A DNA stretch of 64,000 nt from Gordonia bronchialis DSM 43247 (GTDB lineage Bacteria > Actinomycetota > Actinomycetes > Mycobacteriales > Mycobacteriaceae). The stretch is from the NCBI RefSeq assembly GCF_000024785.1, contig NC_013441.1, forward strand, positions 2,418,001 to 2,482,000. The letters are read 5' to 3'. Shown here in pieces: positions 7,875 to 17,811 of the stretch; the stretch's first letter is position 1, and every line of letters begins with the position of its first letter. The position numbers and the translations under genes were made by a program. A model generated the notes under the pieces. It was not told the origin of the DNA, ran no database searches, and saw only the letters and a list, made by a program, of their open reading frames with translations.

Positions 7875-9266
7875 GTGCTCGCGCCGGATCGCACCCGACG
7901 GGCGGACTCCACAGCTCCGCCGATCTCGTGGTGGGTCATCGTCGGCGCTGCGGTGCTCGCGGTGCTGTCGGTCGCCTGGCAGATCCGGGCACTGCCGTTC
8001 GATGATCCGTTCTACGGCCTGTTCCAGAACGGCACCGACCTGCGCGTCTACCAGGCGGGCGGGCGGGTGGTCCTCGACGGAATCCCGTTGTACCGCCACA
8101 GCGTGCTCTGGGGGCTGGACTTCACCTACCCGCCGTTCGCCGCGCTGATCATGACGCCGCTGGCGCTCGTCGCGACCGGCACCGCGATGGCGATCTGGTG
8201 GTCGGTGACCTTTGCGGCGCTGTTCGCCGCGATCATGCTGAGCTTCCGGAGCCTCGGCTATCGCGTCGACGCCCGCCTGCTGGTCCTGTCGGCGCTGGCG
8301 GCGGTCGCTGCCACGTCACTCGAACCCGTCCGCACCACCATCTGGCTGGGTCAGATCAACATCATCCTGATGCTGTTGGTCCTCGTCGACCTGGTTCTCC
8401 TGGACACCCTGCGTCCCGGCAGCCGACTGCAGAAACTCCGGTTGGGCGGGATCGGCGTCGGGATCGCCGCCGGCATCAAACTCACCCCGGCCTTCTTCGT
8501 CGTCTATCTGCTGGCGCTGCGCCGGTGGCGATCCGCGCTCACCGCGGCGGTCGCCTTTGTCGTCACCGTTGCCATCGCCTTCGTGATCGTCCCGTCGGAC
8601 TCCTGGCGGTACTGGACCGTCGACGCCGCCGGGGCCTCGACGCGCATCGGCCGGGTCGACTCGCCCGCCAACCAATCCGTAAACGGGTTCATCTGCCAGT
8701 TGCTCGCCTACTTCGACATCCGCCGGTTCGCCCACCCCGGTCCCGGTGGTCCGGTCTTCACCGCGCCGTGGTGGCTCTGGATGCCGATCGCACTGGTCGC
8801 GGCCGGTCTCGGCTTGTGGGCGGCGGTGGTGGCCCACCGGCTCGGTCGGCAGTTGCTGTCGGTGACGATCGCCGGGATGACGGCGTCGGCGGTGTCGCCG
8901 TTCTCGTGGGGACATCACTGGGTGTGGTTCGTGCCGCTGCTCGTGGTGGCCTTCGACCAGGCCTATCGGTCCCGCTCCCGGTGGTGGTGGGCCGCCCCCG
9001 CGGCGATCGTCGCGCTGTCGTTCAACTATTGGTACAACTGGTGGAACAGCGGTCCGCGCTGGACGGCTGATCACGCGATTGCGTTGGGGCTCTTCATGAT
9101 GCCGCGCTGGCCGGACCCCCAATGGTTCGATTACCCCCTCGTCCTGCTCTACGCCGGCTGCTATCCGCTGGTGTTGTTGCTGACCATCGTCGTCACTCTC
9201 GTCGGAGCCGCCCGGACGCGGCGGAGCACCGCGACCACGGACGCCGTGTCCGTCACGACCGCATAA
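7875..9266 (+). CDS. GT87/DUF2029-family polyprenol-dependent mannosyltransferase-like membrane protein (copy 2)
   Basis: 463-residue polytopic membrane protein, paralogous to the gene at 5112-6521. Shared blocks include TDLRVYQAGGRVVLDG, LDFTYPPFAALIMTPL, WLGQINIILMLLVLVDL, GIKLTPAFFVVYLLALRRWR and SPFSWGHHWVWFVPLL. By family it should transfer a mannose (or other sugar) from a polyprenyl-phosphate donor to a lipoglycan outside the membrane. GTG 7875 is the family-consistent start; no strong ribosome site is visible. The paralogues flank the recombinase island, suggesting an old tandem duplication later interrupted. Substrate specificity cannot be read from sequence. Confidence 0.85.
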   Translation: MLAPDRTRRADSTAPPISWWVIVGAAVLAVLSVAWQIRALPFDDPFYGLFQNGTDLRVYQAGGRVVLDGIPLYRHSVLWGLDFTYPPFAALIMTPLALVATGTAMAIWWSVTFAALFAAIMLSFRSLGYRVDARLLVLSALAAVAATSLEPVRTTIWLGQINIILMLLVLVDLVLLDTLRPGSRLQKLRLGGIGVGIAAGIKLTPAFFVVYLLALRRWRSALTAAVAFVVTVAIAFVIVPSDSWRYWTVDAAGASTRIGRVDSPANQSVNGFICQLLAYFDIRRFAHPGPGGPVFTAPWWLWMPIALVAAGLGLWAAVVAHRLGRQLLSVTIAGMTASAVSPFSWGHHWVWFVPLLVVAFDQAYRSRSRWWWAAPAAIVALSFNYWYNWWNSGPRWTADHAIALGLFMMPRWPDPQWFDYPLVLLYAGCYPLVLLLTIVVTLVGAARTRRSTATTDAVSVTTA

Positions 9267-9314
9267 GCTGTTTGTCATCTGACCAATCGGACACGGCGGA
9301 AGGACAGGGGGCCC

Positions 9315-9728
9315 ATGTCGGTGGTGACCAGGGTGCGGCTGTGGCATCGCAAGGGGCGTTACGTGATCCGCCGAAACCGGCACCTCAACCTGGCCTACCG
9401 GATCGCGGTGGGCGTGGTGGGGGCGCTCGTCCTGGCCGGCGGCATCGTCGCTATCCCGTATCCGGGTCCCGGCTGGCTCATCGTGTTCCTGGGTCTCGGC
9501 ATCCTCGCGTCCGAGTTTGACTGGGCCCATCGGCTGCTCACCTTCGCGCGGGGGAAGTACGACGCGTGGGTGGAGTGGCTCAAGCGACAGCACTGGTCGG
9601 TCCAGGGTGGCTTCGCCCTCGGGACCTGTGTGATCGTGCTGGGCACCCTCTGGCTACTGGGTGCGCTCGCCACCGTGGCGGGCTGGTTCGACGTCGACGC
9701 GCAGTGGCTCGCCAGTCCGATTTTCTGA
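9315..9728 (+). CDS. TIGR02611-family membrane protein
   Basis: 137-residue protein with a basic N-terminus (RVRLWHRKGRYVIRRNRHLN), two hydrophobic stretches (about 28-47 and 49-63) separated by the family signature YPGPGWLIVFLGLG, an amphipathic segment, and a final membrane helix at about 98-122. This matches the actinobacterial TIGR02611 family that is often found just upstream of thrS, as here. ATG 9315 has GGAAGGA upstream. Function unknown; location in the cytoplasmic membrane is predicted. Confidence 0.8.
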   Translation: MSVVTRVRLWHRKGRYVIRRNRHLNLAYRIAVGVVGALVLAGGIVAIPYPGPGWLIVFLGLGILASEFDWAHRLLTFARGKYDAWVEWLKRQHWSVQGGFALGTCVIVLGTLWLLGALATVAGWFDVDAQWLASPIF

Positions 9729-9769
9729 CCCGGCCACCGGCGGGTGCATGGCCGTTCGCTCTCCGCGGA

Positions 9770-9775
9770 TACGAT
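9770..9775 (+). promoter_or_regulatory. Candidate -10 box for thrS
   Basis: TACGAT fits the actinobacterial TANNNT -10 pattern and would give a leader of about 65 bases before the thrS start. No T-box specifier structure was recognised in the leader. A ribosome site GAGGAG precedes the GTG. Confidence 0.35.
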
Positions 9776-9840
9776 CATCGGTGCAAGGTCCGATCCGCCG
9801 GATCCGGATGTACCCCCGACATTCATGAGGAGCGCTCGAC

Positions 9841-11916
9841 GTGCCCGACGAAGTGATGGTGACCAGCCCCGCCACGATCCGTGTGCCAGCTGGGACTACC
9901 GCGGGCACCGCGCTGCGGGAGCACGAGCAACCCAACAAGGGACCCGAGGCGATCGTGGTGGTCCGCGACGCCGACGGAGAGCTCCGTGACCTGTCCTGGG
10001 CACCTGAGCACGACACCGACGTGACCCCGGTGGCCGCGAACACCGACGCCGGGCGCAGCGTCATCCGGCACTCGGCCGCCCACGTGCTGGCCCAGGCCGT
10101 CCAAGACCTCTTCCCGGGCACCAGGCTGGGCATCGGGCCGCCGATCAAGGACGGCTTCTACTACGACTTCGACGTCGACGAGCCCTTCACGCCCGAGGAC
10201 CTGTCGAAGCTCGAGAAGAAGATGCGCCAGATCATCAAATCGGGTCAGCGCTTCTCCCGCCGCGTCTACGCGTCCAAGGACGAGGCGCGCGCCGAACTCG
10301 CGAACGAGCCGTTCAAGCTCGAACTCATCGACGACAAGGGTGCGGCCGACGACAGCGAGGTGATGGAGGTCGGCGGAGCCGAACTCACCGCCTACGACAA
10401 CCTCAACCCACGCACGGGCGAACGCATGTGGTGCGACCTGTGCCGCGGCCCGCACGTGCCGACCACCAAGTACATCGCGGCGTTCAAGCTGACCCGCAGC
10501 TCGGCCGCCTACTGGCGGGGCGATCAGGACAACGCCGACCTGCAGCGCATCTACGGCACCGCCTGGGAGTCGACCGAGGCGCAGGACGCCTACCTGGAAA
10601 TGCTCGCCGAGGCCGAGAAACGCGATCATCGCAAACTCGGCTCGGAGCTGGACCTGTTCAGCTTCCCCGACGAAATCGGGTCGGGACTGCCGGTCTTCCA
10701 TCCCAAGGGTGGTGTCATCCGCAAGGAACTCGAGGACTACTCACGACTGCGTCACGCGCAGGCCGGATACGAGTTTGTCTACACCCCGCACGCGACCAAG
10801 GGCGACCTGTTCTCGCTGTCGGGACACCTGGACTGGTACGCCGACGGCATGTACCCCCCGATGCAGCTCGACGAGGAGGTCGACGCCGACGGCACCGTGC
10901 GCCGCCCGGCCATCGACTACTACCTCAAGCCGATGAACTGCCCGATGCACAACCTGATCTTCCGGTCGCGCGGACGTTCCTATCGCGAGCTGCCGCTGCG
11001 GCTGTTCGAGTTCGGCACCGTCTACCGCTACGAGAAATCCGGTGTGGTGCACGGCCTGACCCGGGCCCGCGGCTTCACCCAGGACGACGCGCACATCTAC
11101 TGCACCCGTGAGCAGATGGGCGAGGAGGTGCGATCCCTACTGCAGTTCGTCCTCGACCTGCTGCGCGACTACGGACTCGACGACTTCTACCTCGAACTCT
11201 CGACCCGCAACCCGGACAAGTCGATCGGCTCCGACGAGGCGTGGGAGGAGGCGACCGAGGTGCTGCGCGCGGCGGCGACCAGCTTCGGCCTCGATCTCGT
11301 CGACGATCCGGGTGGCGCCGCGTTCTACGCGCCGAAGATCTCGGTGCAGGCCCGCGACGCGATCGGCCGGACCTGGCAGATGTCGACCATCCAGGTGGAC
11401 ATGATGCTGCCGGACCGCTTCGAACTCGAATACACCGGCACCGACGGCGCCAAGCACCGGCCGGTGATGATCCACCGGGCGCTGTTCGGCTCGATCGAAC
11501 GGTTCTTCGGGGTGCTCACCGAGCACTACGCGGGCGCGTTCCCGGCCTGGTTGTCACCGGTACAGGTGGTCGGCATCCCGGTCGCCGACGCCTTCGCCGA
11601 TCACCTGCAGGGCGTCGTCGACACACTGCGCGCGGCCGGTCTGCGCGCCGAGGTGGACCATTCCGATGACCGGATGCAGAAGAAGATCCGCAACCACACG
11701 ACCGGTAAGGTTCCGTTCATGCTGTTGGCGGGGGAGCGTGACGTCGAGGCCGGCGCGGTGAGCTTCCGATTCCGGGACGGAACGCAGGTCAACGGGGTTC
11801 CGGTGGCCGAGGCGGTCGGCATCATCACCGACTGGGTCACCTCCCGGCGCAACGAATCACCCACCGCCGAGCTGGTGCGCCCGGCCGCGACCACGCCGGA
11901 GCCGGCCGATGGCTGA
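9841..11916 (+). CDS. thrS: Threonine--tRNA ligase
   Basis: 691-residue class II synthetase that charges tRNA(Thr). The N-terminal ubiquitin-like TGS region is followed by the editing domain with HSAAH (residue about 76) and [16 protein letters not shown]. The catalytic core shows the zinc Cys in MNCPMH (about 365), motif 2 in [16 protein letters not shown] and [15 protein letters not shown], and motif 3 around [13 protein letters not shown]. The anticodon-binding domain fills the last 100 residues. Length is usual for the family. GTG 9841 has GAGGAG upstream. The stop overlaps the following HIT gene by eight bases, the first link of a tightly coupled chain thrS-HIT-pgsA-patA-pimA, as in mycobacteria. 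Confidence 0.97.
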   Translation: MPDEVMVTSPATIRVPAGTTAGTALREHEQPNKGPEAIVVVRDADGELRDLSWAPEHDTDVTPVAANTDAGRSVIRHSAAHVLAQAVQDLFPGTRLGIGPPIKDGFYYDFDVDEPFTPEDLSKLEKKMRQIIKSGQRFSRRVYASKDEARAELANEPFKLELIDDKGAADDSEVMEVGGAELTAYDNLNPRTGERMWCDLCRGPHVPTTKYIAAFKLTRSSAAYWRGDQDNADLQRIYGTAWESTEAQDAYLEMLAEAEKRDHRKLGSELDLFSFPDEIGSGLPVFHPKGGVIRKELEDYSRLRHAQAGYEFVYTPHATKGDLFSLSGHLDWYADGMYPPMQLDEEVDADGTVRRPAIDYYLKPMNCPMHNLIFRSRGRSYRELPLRLFEFGTVYRYEKSGVVHGLTRARGFTQDDAHIYCTREQMGEEVRSLLQFVLDLLRDYGLDDFYLELSTRNPDKSIGSDEAWEEATEVLRAAATSFGLDLVDDPGGAAFYAPKISVQARDAIGRTWQMSTIQVDMMLPDRFELEYTGTDGAKHRPVMIHRALFGSIERFFGVLTEHYAGAFPAWLSPVQVVGIPVADAFADHLQGVVDTLRAAGLRAEVDHSDDRMQKKIRNHTTGKVPFMLLAGERDVEAGAVSFRFRDGTQVNGVPVAEAVGIITDWVTSRRNESPTAELVRPAATTPEPADG

Positions 11917-12490
11917 GCCGGGCGGCGAGATCCGCGACTGCGGGACCGGTGACCCGGACCGGTTGCAGCGACTGTGGAGTCCGCACCGGATGACCTACAT
12001 CACCTCCGATCCGGCGACGTCGTCGGAGGACAGCGCCGACAAGACCAAACCGGCCACCAGCGGTCATCCGTTCCTCGACATCCCGCGGATGTCGGATGAG
12101 GACGGGCTGATCGTGGCGCGCGGCGAGGCGGTGTACGCGGTGCTGAACCTGTACCCGTACAACCCGGGGCACACCATGATCGTCCCGTACCGGCAGGTCG
12201 CCGACCTGGAGGATCTGACCCCGCTCGAGTCCGCCGAGCTGATGTCGTTCACCCAGCGCATCATCCGGACCATCAAGAACGTCTCCAATCCGAACGCCTT
12301 CAACGTGGGCCTCAACCTCGGATATGCCGCGGGCGGTTCGCTGGCCGAACACATCCACCAGCACATCGTGCCGCGCTGGATCGGCGACGCGAACTTCATC
12401 ACCGTCGTCGGCGAGACCAAGGTGATGCCACAGTTGTTGCGTGACACCCGAACCCTCCTCGCCCAGGCGTGGCACCGGCTCGATGATTGA
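11909..12490 (+). CDS. HIT-family nucleotide phosphorylase/hydrolase (Rv2613c-like)
   Basis: 193-residue HIT (histidine triad) protein. The triad HIHQHIV lies near residue 150 in [13 protein letters not shown], preceded by the typical [16 protein letters not shown] segment. Its position between thrS and pgsA matches M. tuberculosis Rv2613c, which is reported as a diadenosine tetraphosphate phosphorylase; the same role is inferred here. Proximity to thrS is sensible because synthetases generate Ap4A. The start overlaps the thrS stop by eight bases. Cytosolic. A start further downstream is possible, as the first 30 residues are less conserved-looking. Confidence 0.9.
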   Translation: MAEPGGEIRDCGTGDPDRLQRLWSPHRMTYITSDPATSSEDSADKTKPATSGHPFLDIPRMSDEDGLIVARGEAVYAVLNLYPYNPGHTMIVPYRQVADLEDLTPLESAELMSFTQRIIRTIKNVSNPNAFNVGLNLGYAAGGSLAEHIHQHIVPRWIGDANFITVVGETKVMPQLLRDTRTLLAQAWHRLDD

Positions 12491-12505
12491 TTCCGGGGTG
12501 AGCCG

Positions 12506-13213
12506 ATGCTGAGCATTCTGGGGCGGGCCTCGGTCTCCAAGGTCACCCTGCCGATCGGGCGGGGACTGCTGCGCACCGGCCTGACCCCCGACGGCATGAC
12601 CATCATCGGCACCGTCGCGACCATCGCCGCCGCGGTCACGCTGTTCCCGATGGGTCACCTGTTCTGGGGAACGATGGTGATCTGGCTGTTCGTGATGTTC
12701 GACATGCTCGACGGCGCGATGGCCCGCGCGCGGGGCGGCGGAACCAGATTCGGTGCCGTACTCGACGCCACCTGCGACCGCATCGCCGACGGCGCGATCT
12801 TCGCCGGACTCGCCTGGTGGTGCGCCATCACCACACCCCATCACCTGCTGCTGATCGCGACCCTGATCTGCCTGGTCACCTCGCAGGTGATCTCGTATGC
12901 CAAGGCGCGTGCCGAGGCCAGCGGGCTCTACGGCGACGGCGGGCTCATCGAACGCCCCGACCGGCTCATCATCGTGCTCGTCGGGGCCGGCCTCACCGGT
13001 CTCGGGCTCGACTGGGCCATTCATGTCACCATGTGGGTGCTCGCCGTGCTCAGCGTCGTCACCGTCGGGCAGCGCATGTGGTCGATCGCGCGGTCACCCG
13101 GCGCGCGTGACCTCATCCCGCTCCCTTCGCCATCCGCACCCGCTGATGACCAGAGCGGTGATGATCCGACCGACCCGACCGGCGAGGCGCCCGCCGGTGA
13201 CGGGCCGAAGTGA
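12506..13213 (+). CDS. pgsA: Phosphatidylinositol phosphate synthase (CDP-alcohol phosphotransferase)
   Basis: 235-residue integral membrane enzyme with the CDP-alcohol phosphatidyltransferase signature DMLDGAMARARGGGTRFG followed by AVLDATCDRIAD, which carries the metal-binding aspartates. About six membrane helices are visible. In Mycobacteriales the gene at this locus (pgsA1) makes phosphatidylinositol phosphate from CDP-diacylglycerol and inositol phosphate, the first step to phosphatidylinositol mannosides; the patA and pimA neighbours support this over phosphatidylglycerol phosphate synthase. A proline- and aspartate-rich tail of about 30 residues looks disordered. It begins 15 bases after the HIT stop, and the end overlaps patA. 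Confidence 0.92.
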   Translation: MLSILGRASVSKVTLPIGRGLLRTGLTPDGMTIIGTVATIAAAVTLFPMGHLFWGTMVIWLFVMFDMLDGAMARARGGGTRFGAVLDATCDRIADGAIFAGLAWWCAITTPHHLLLIATLICLVTSQVISYAKARAEASGLYGDGGLIERPDRLIIVLVGAGLTGLGLDWAIHVTMWVLAVLSVVTVGQRMWSIARSPGARDLIPLPSPSAPADDQSGDDPTDPTGEAPAGDGPK

Positions 13214-14172
13214 TGCGCGTCCCGAGCATCGGCCCGTTACGTACCACGCTGCGGGAAACGTTGTCCGACACCGCGTATCGCACCGGATGGGCGGCCGTCC
13301 GGTATGCGCCGGACGGGCTCGCCCGACGCGGCTTCGACGCGGCCGGACGCGCCTTCGGACGCCGTGGCGGGGGACCGGATCAGTTGCGCCGCAACCTCGC
13401 CCGCGTGCTGGGCGTCGCGCCGCGCGACGTCGACGACGAGCTGATCGCGGCCGCCATGGCGTCGTACGCCCGCTACTGGTACGAGGCATTCCGCTTGCCG
13501 TCCATGGATTTCGCCGAAGCCGCCGCCAACGTACACATCACCGACGACGAGATCGCGCTCTTCGAAAACGAACGCGCCAAGGGCAAGGGGCTGATCTTCG
13601 CCCTGCCGCACAGCGGCAACTACGACATGGCCGGCGTCTGGCTGGTCCAGCACCTGGGATCGTTCTCCACCGTGGCCGAACGCCTCGAACCGGAGTCGCT
13701 GTTCCGACGGTTCGTCGAATACCGCGAACGGCTCGGCTTCGAGATCTTCCCGCTGACCGGCGGCGAACGCCCCCCGTACGGACTGCTCGCCGAACGATTG
13801 CGGGCGGGCAAGGTCATCTGCCTGATGGGGGAGCGCGACATCACCCACACCGGAGTGCCGGTCACCATGTTCGGCGAACCCACCCGCATGCCCGCCGGGC
13901 CGGCCAAACTCGCCATCGACACCGGCGCCGCGCTGATGCCGGTGCATCACTGGTTCACCGACGGTCCCACCTCACGTCTGACCTGCGGCGAACGCCTGTC
14001 CACCGAGGGTGGCGTGGTGGCGACGACCCAGCGTCTCGCCGACGCCTTCGCCGCGAACATCGCCGCACACCCGCAGGATTGGCACATGCTGCAACCCTTC
14101 TGGGAAGCCGACTGGACACAGCGTCAGCGGGCGCGTGTCGCCGGTGACGCCGCACGGGGAGATCGGTCATGA
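13210..14172 (+). CDS. patA: Phosphatidylinositol mannoside acyltransferase
   Basis: 320-residue LPLAT-family acyltransferase. The catalytic HX4D motif is HSGNYD (about residue 134), followed by LMGERDITHTGVPVTMFGE, typical of the lipid A acyltransferase-like group. Context between pgsA and pimA matches mycobacterial PatA (Rv2611c), which acylates the 6-position of the first mannose of PIM1/PIM2 on the cytoplasmic side. GTG 13210 overlaps the pgsA stop as GTGA; ATG 13213 is equally possible. The stop is ATGA-coupled to pimA. The order pgsA-patA-pimA is itself strong evidence. Confidence 0.93.
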   Translation: MMRVPSIGPLRTTLRETLSDTAYRTGWAAVRYAPDGLARRGFDAAGRAFGRRGGGPDQLRRNLARVLGVAPRDVDDELIAAAMASYARYWYEAFRLPSMDFAEAAANVHITDDEIALFENERAKGKGLIFALPHSGNYDMAGVWLVQHLGSFSTVAERLEPESLFRRFVEYRERLGFEIFPLTGGERPPYGLLAERLRAGKVICLMGERDITHTGVPVTMFGEPTRMPAGPAKLAIDTGAALMPVHHWFTDGPTSRLTCGERLSTEGGVVATTQRLADAFAANIAAHPQDWHMLQPFWEADWTQRQRARVAGDAARGDRS

Positions 14173-15293
14173 GGATCGGCATGGTGTGTCCGTACTCCTT
14201 CGACGTGCCCGGTGGCGTGCAGGCCCACGTGGTGGAACTCGCGCACGTGTTCATCGAACGCGGCCACGAGGTGAGCGTGCTGGCACCTGCCGCCGGCGAG
14301 ACCGACCTCCCCGACTACGTGGTGCGCGCCGGGCCGGCGCTGGCCATCCCGTACAACGGCTCGGTCTCGCGGGTGAACTTCTCGCCCAAGGGATATCTCA
14401 CGCTGCGGCGCTGGATCGCCGAGAACGGCTTCGACGTGCTGCACGTCCACGAACCGAATGCGCCGAGTATCTCGATGCTCTCGCTCATGGTCGCGTCCGG
14501 GCCGATCGTCACGACCTTTCACACGGCCACGTCACGATCGTTGTGGCTCAGCACTTTTCAGGGCATCCTGCGCCCCTATCACGAACGCATCGCCGGCAAG
14601 ATCGCCGTCAGCGAGCTGGCCCGGCGCTGGCAGATGGAATCCCTGGGTTCCGACGCCGTGGAGATCCCGAACGGCATCAACGTCGCCGGGTTCGCCGACG
14701 CGCAGCCGCTGGACGGGTATCCGTGGCCGGGTGGGTCGGTGTTGTTCCTGGGCCGATTCGACGAACCCCGCAAGGGGATCGACATCCTGATGCGTGCGCT
14801 GCCGGCCGTCGTCGAACAGTTCCCCGACGTACGCGTCCTGGTGGTGGGCGGCGGCAATCAGCGCGCGCTGCGCCGCCGGGCCGGTGACCTGGCCGACCAC
14901 CTGGTGTTCCTCGGTCAGGTCGACGACGCCACCAAGGCCCGCGCGCTGCGCTCGGTGGACGTCTACTGCGCACCCAACCTCGGTGGCGAGAGCTTCGGCA
15001 TCGTGCTGGTGGAGGCGATGGCCGCGGGGGCCGCGGTGATCGCGAGCAGCCTCAACGCCTTCCGGCGGGTGCTCGACGACGGCCGCGCCGGCCGGCTGGT
15101 GGCCACCGGGTCACCCGAGGAACTCGCCGCGGGCATCGTCGGGCTGCTCGGCGACCCCGGCGCCCGGGCCGAACTCGTCGCCGCGGGCCGGGTGCGCGCG
15201 CACCGGTACGACTGGTCCCGGGTGGCCGATCAGATCCTGCGCGTCTACGACACGGTGACGGTCGGGGCCGGCCCGGTGGTGGTGTCGGACTGA
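14169..15293 (+). CDS. pimA: Phosphatidylinositol alpha-mannosyltransferase
   Basis: 374-residue GT4 glycosyltransferase of GT-B fold. The N-terminal glycine-rich loop is PGGVQAHVVELAHVF; the C-terminal donor-binding half has FLGRFDEPRKGIDIL and the E-x7-E type block GGESFGIVLVEAMAAG. PimA transfers mannose from GDP-mannose to phosphatidylinositol at the cytoplasmic membrane. Length and motifs match the mycobacterial enzyme. ATG 14169 overlaps the patA stop, so translation is coupled. No membrane helix; a peripheral membrane protein in known cases. Confidence 0.95.
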   Translation: MRIGMVCPYSFDVPGGVQAHVVELAHVFIERGHEVSVLAPAAGETDLPDYVVRAGPALAIPYNGSVSRVNFSPKGYLTLRRWIAENGFDVLHVHEPNAPSISMLSLMVASGPIVTTFHTATSRSLWLSTFQGILRPYHERIAGKIAVSELARRWQMESLGSDAVEIPNGINVAGFADAQPLDGYPWPGGSVLFLGRFDEPRKGIDILMRALPAVVEQFPDVRVLVVGGGNQRALRRRAGDLADHLVFLGQVDDATKARALRSVDVYCAPNLGGESFGIVLVEAMAAGAAVIASSLNAFRRVLDDGRAGRLVATGSPEELAAGIVGLLGDPGARAELVAAGRVRAHRYDWSRVADQILRVYDTVTVGAGPVVVSD

Positions 15294-15826
15294 TGACCTT
15301 CAACCCGACGACCACGATCGTCGTCGTTGTCGTCCTGGCGGTCGTGGCGCTCATCGGCTGGGCCGTGCAGACCGCCAACCGTCTCGACCGCCTCAACGTG
15401 CGGGTCGATCTGGCACGCCAGTCGCTGCACGCCTCGCTGGACCGACGCGCGGTGGTGGCCCGCACGATCGCCACCGACATCGCCGCCACCGACCGCAACC
15501 TGGCCGCGCAGGAATCTGCGCGCGATCTGATCGCCGTCGCCGACCGGGCCGAACGATCCGGGCCCGCCGACCGCGAGGCCGCGGAGAACGCGGTCTCCTC
15601 AGCACTCGCCCGCGCCGACACCCGATCCCGGCCGCCCGGACTGATCGCCGAACTCGCCGACGCCGAGACCCGCGTGATGATGGCCCGACGGTTCTACAAC
15701 GACGCGGTCCGCGACACCCGCAACCTCGCCGAGCGCCGCGCGGTGCGGTGGCTGCGGCTCGGCGGCCGGGCCGGATTGCCGGAGTACTTCGAGATCATCG
15801 AACGAGGCGGCTCGGCCGGCCAGTGA
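15293..15826 (+). CDS. LemA-like membrane-anchored protein
   Basis: 177-residue protein: an N-terminal membrane helix (about 8-27, [20 protein letters not shown]), a helical coiled region with [19 protein letters not shown], and the LemA-type block [16 protein letters not shown]. Orientation is probably N-out with the helical body inside, as in LemA proteins, whose function is not established. TGATG overlap (one base) with pimA places it in the PIM operon. The equivalent M. tuberculosis gene next to pimA, Rv2609c, is annotated as a membrane protein; I see no NUDIX box here. Ends before a new promoter for pdxS. Confidence 0.75.
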   Translation: MTFNPTTTIVVVVVLAVVALIGWAVQTANRLDRLNVRVDLARQSLHASLDRRAVVARTIATDIAATDRNLAAQESARDLIAVADRAERSGPADREAAENAVSSALARADTRSRPPGLIAELADAETRVMMARRFYNDAVRDTRNLAERRAVRWLRLGGRAGLPEYFEIIERGGSAGQ

Positions 15827-15882
15827 CCGGGCTCACGCGCCGGTCGCAGCGGTGGCCTGCGGATGCGATGTGGGCCACCACC

Positions 15883-15888
15883 TAGACT
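15883..15888 (+). promoter_or_regulatory. Candidate -10 box for pdxS
   Basis: TAGACT, an actinobacterial -10 match, lies 62 bases before the pdxS ATG and after the end of the PIM operon, giving pdxS its own likely promoter. No clear -35 box was found. Confidence 0.4.
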
Positions 15889-15950
15889 GTTGCGTATCAC
15901 TGCCGCGGGTCGGACCGCGGCAGGGCATCTCGAGTGGAGAACGAGGAGAC

Positions 15951-16868
15951 ATGGCAGCGAGTCACAACGGCGCGAGGGTCCCAGAGGCCGGTCAGGGCAC
16001 CGCGCGGGTCAAGCGCGGCATGGCGGAGATGCTCAAGGGCGGCGTGATCATGGACGTGGTCACCCCCGAGCAGGCGAAGATCGCCGAAGACGCCGGCGCG
16101 GTCGCGGTCATGGCGCTCGAGCGGGTACCCGCCGACATCCGCGCCCAGGGTGGCGTGTCGCGGATGAGTGACCCGGACATGATCGACGGGATCATCGCCG
16201 CCGTCAGCATCCCGGTGATGGCCAAGGCCCGCATCGGGCATTTCGTGGAGGCGCAGATCCTGCAGAGCCTCGGCGTGGACTATGTCGACGAGTCGGAGGT
16301 CCTCACCCCCGCCGACTACGCCAACCACATCGACAAGTGGCAGTTCACCGTGCCGTTCGTGTGCGGCGCGACCAACCTCGGTGAGGCGCTGCGGCGGATC
16401 ACCGAGGGGGCGGCGATGATCCGGTCCAAGGGCGAGGCGGGCACCGGTGATGTCTCCAACGCCACCACCCACATGCGCCGGATCCGCGACGAGATCCGTC
16501 GGCTGACGTCGTTGCCGAAGGACGAATTGTTTGTCGCCGCAAAGGAATTGCAGGCTCCCTATGAACTCGTCACGGAGGTCGCCGAGGCCGGTAAGCTGCC
16601 GGTGACGCTGTTCACCGCCGGTGGTATCGCGACCCCGGCCGACGCGGCGATGATGATGCAGCTCGGCGCCGAAGGCGTCTTCGTCGGCTCGGGCATCTTC
16701 AAGTCGGGTAACCCCGCCGAGCGGGCCGCGGCGATCGTGGCGGCCACCACCTTCCACGACGACCCGGATGTGCTGGCCAAGGTCTCGCGCGGACTCGGCG
16801 AGGCAATGGTCGGGATCAACGTCGACGAGATCCCCGCCCCTCACCGGCTCGCCGAGCGCGGCTGGTAA
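15951..16868 (+). CDS. pdxS: Pyridoxal 5'-phosphate synthase lyase subunit PdxS
   Basis: 305-residue TIM-barrel enzyme that makes pyridoxal phosphate from ribose 5-phosphate, glyceraldehyde 3-phosphate and ammonia from PdxT. Conserved blocks: [17 protein letters not shown], the catalytic-lysine segment [17 protein letters not shown], and the second lysine near MRRIRDEI, then [22 protein letters not shown] 15951 with GAGGAG upstream gives the usual family start; the longer frame upstream is not coding-like. Unusually, three regulatory genes separate it from tesB and its partner pdxT at 20198. Confidence 0.97.
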   Translation: MAASHNGARVPEAGQGTARVKRGMAEMLKGGVIMDVVTPEQAKIAEDAGAVAVMALERVPADIRAQGGVSRMSDPDMIDGIIAAVSIPVMAKARIGHFVEAQILQSLGVDYVDESEVLTPADYANHIDKWQFTVPFVCGATNLGEALRRITEGAAMIRSKGEAGTGDVSNATTHMRRIRDEIRRLTSLPKDELFVAAKELQAPYELVTEVAEAGKLPVTLFTAGGIATPADAAMMMQLGAEGVFVGSGIFKSGNPAERAAAIVAATTFHDDPDVLAKVSRGLGEAMVGINVDEIPAPHRLAERGW

Positions 16869-16958
16869 TCGCGCAGTGATGTCCACCGAACGCACGATCG
16901 TGCCCGCCACGGCCGACGAAGAGCGGACATCGTTGCCGTTTGCGGCGGTATCCACCGG

Positions 16959-16964
16959 TAGTAT
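16959..16964 (+). promoter_or_regulatory. Candidate -10 box for the PP2C-FHA pair, near-leaderless
   Basis: TAGTAT ends ten bases before the PP2C ATG at 16974. A start site about seven bases downstream of the box would leave only two or three untranslated bases, so the transcript is probably leaderless, common in this group. A TTGCCG at 16933-16938 is a weak -35 candidate at a long spacing. Confidence 0.45.
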
Positions 16965-16973
16965 CTGCTGACC

Positions 16974-17798
16974 ATGGATGCGGCGACGATCGTCCGGGAC
17001 GAGACACGTTCGGGAACGGACTTTGTGGGGGAGCTGCGGCTCGAATGGGCGGCGGCATGCAACGTCGGCCGGGTGCGCGAGACCAACGAGGACGCCGCAC
17101 TGGTCCGTCCCGGGATGTACCTGCTCGCCGACGGTATGGGTGGCCATGACAGCGGCGAACTCGCCAGCGAGGCCGCGCTGATGACGCTGTCGGAGGCACA
17201 GACCGTCGGTGGGCTCGCCGACACCCAGGGCGTGCTCAACGACCTGCTGGTCCTGGCGCAGGAACGCATCGGCGCGATCGACACCGAGACCGACCGCCGG
17301 GCCGGAACCACCACGACCGGCGTCGTTTTGGTCACCGAAGACGGGCATCCGCACTGGCTGGTACTCAACATCGGCGACTCGCGCACCTACCGCTACCAGA
17401 ACGGCACCCTCAATCAGCTCACCACCGACCATTCGCAGGTGCAGGAGTTCATCGAGGCCGGATTCCTCACCCCGGAGCAGGCCCGCACCGATCCGCGCCG
17501 CAACGTGATCACCCGTGCGCTCGGTGCCGGCATGGTGGACCCGGTCGCCGACTTCCGCAGTACCCCCGCCTATCCCGGCGATGTGTTGCTCATCTGCAGC
17601 GACGGCCTCACCGGTGAACTACCCGACGAGGAGATCGCCGACATCCTGTCGCAGGCCCAGAGCGCCGAGGAAGCCGCCGGACGGCTGGTGGACGAGGCCC
17701 TGGCCCTCGGCGCGCACGACAACGTCACGGTGATCGTGGTGTCCGCCCACGATTCGGTCGAGACCCTGCAGTCGCCGGTCATCGAGGACGCCGGCTGA
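16974..17798 (+). CDS. PP2C-family serine/threonine protein phosphatase
   Basis: 274-residue PPM/PP2C phosphatase. All metal-binding motifs are present: RETNEDAALV, LLADGMGGHDSGELAS, LVLNIGDSRTYRYQ, LLICSDGLTGEL and the final AHDNVTVIVV. It should remove phosphate from Ser/Thr using two Mn or Mg ions. No membrane helix or sensor domain is visible, so it is a cytosolic catalytic core. It sits just before an FHA-domain gene (13-base gap), a common pairing with Ser/Thr kinase signalling, but no kinase gene lies nearby. The pair is inserted between pdxS and tesB relative to the mycobacterial order as I recall it. Confidence 0.92.
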   Translation: MDAATIVRDETRSGTDFVGELRLEWAAACNVGRVRETNEDAALVRPGMYLLADGMGGHDSGELASEAALMTLSEAQTVGGLADTQGVLNDLLVLAQERIGAIDTETDRRAGTTTTGVVLVTEDGHPHWLVLNIGDSRTYRYQNGTLNQLTTDHSQVQEFIEAGFLTPEQARTDPRRNVITRALGAGMVDPVADFRSTPAYPGDVLLICSDGLTGELPDEEIADILSQAQSAEEAAGRLVDEALALGAHDNVTVIVVSAHDSVETLQSPVIEDAG

Positions 17799-17811
17799 TC
17801 GAGGTGCGGGT

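Noticed and set aside
9776..9840. T-box riboswitch in the thrS leader
   Set aside because: The leader is only about 65 bases long and lacks a T-box consensus or specifier loop.
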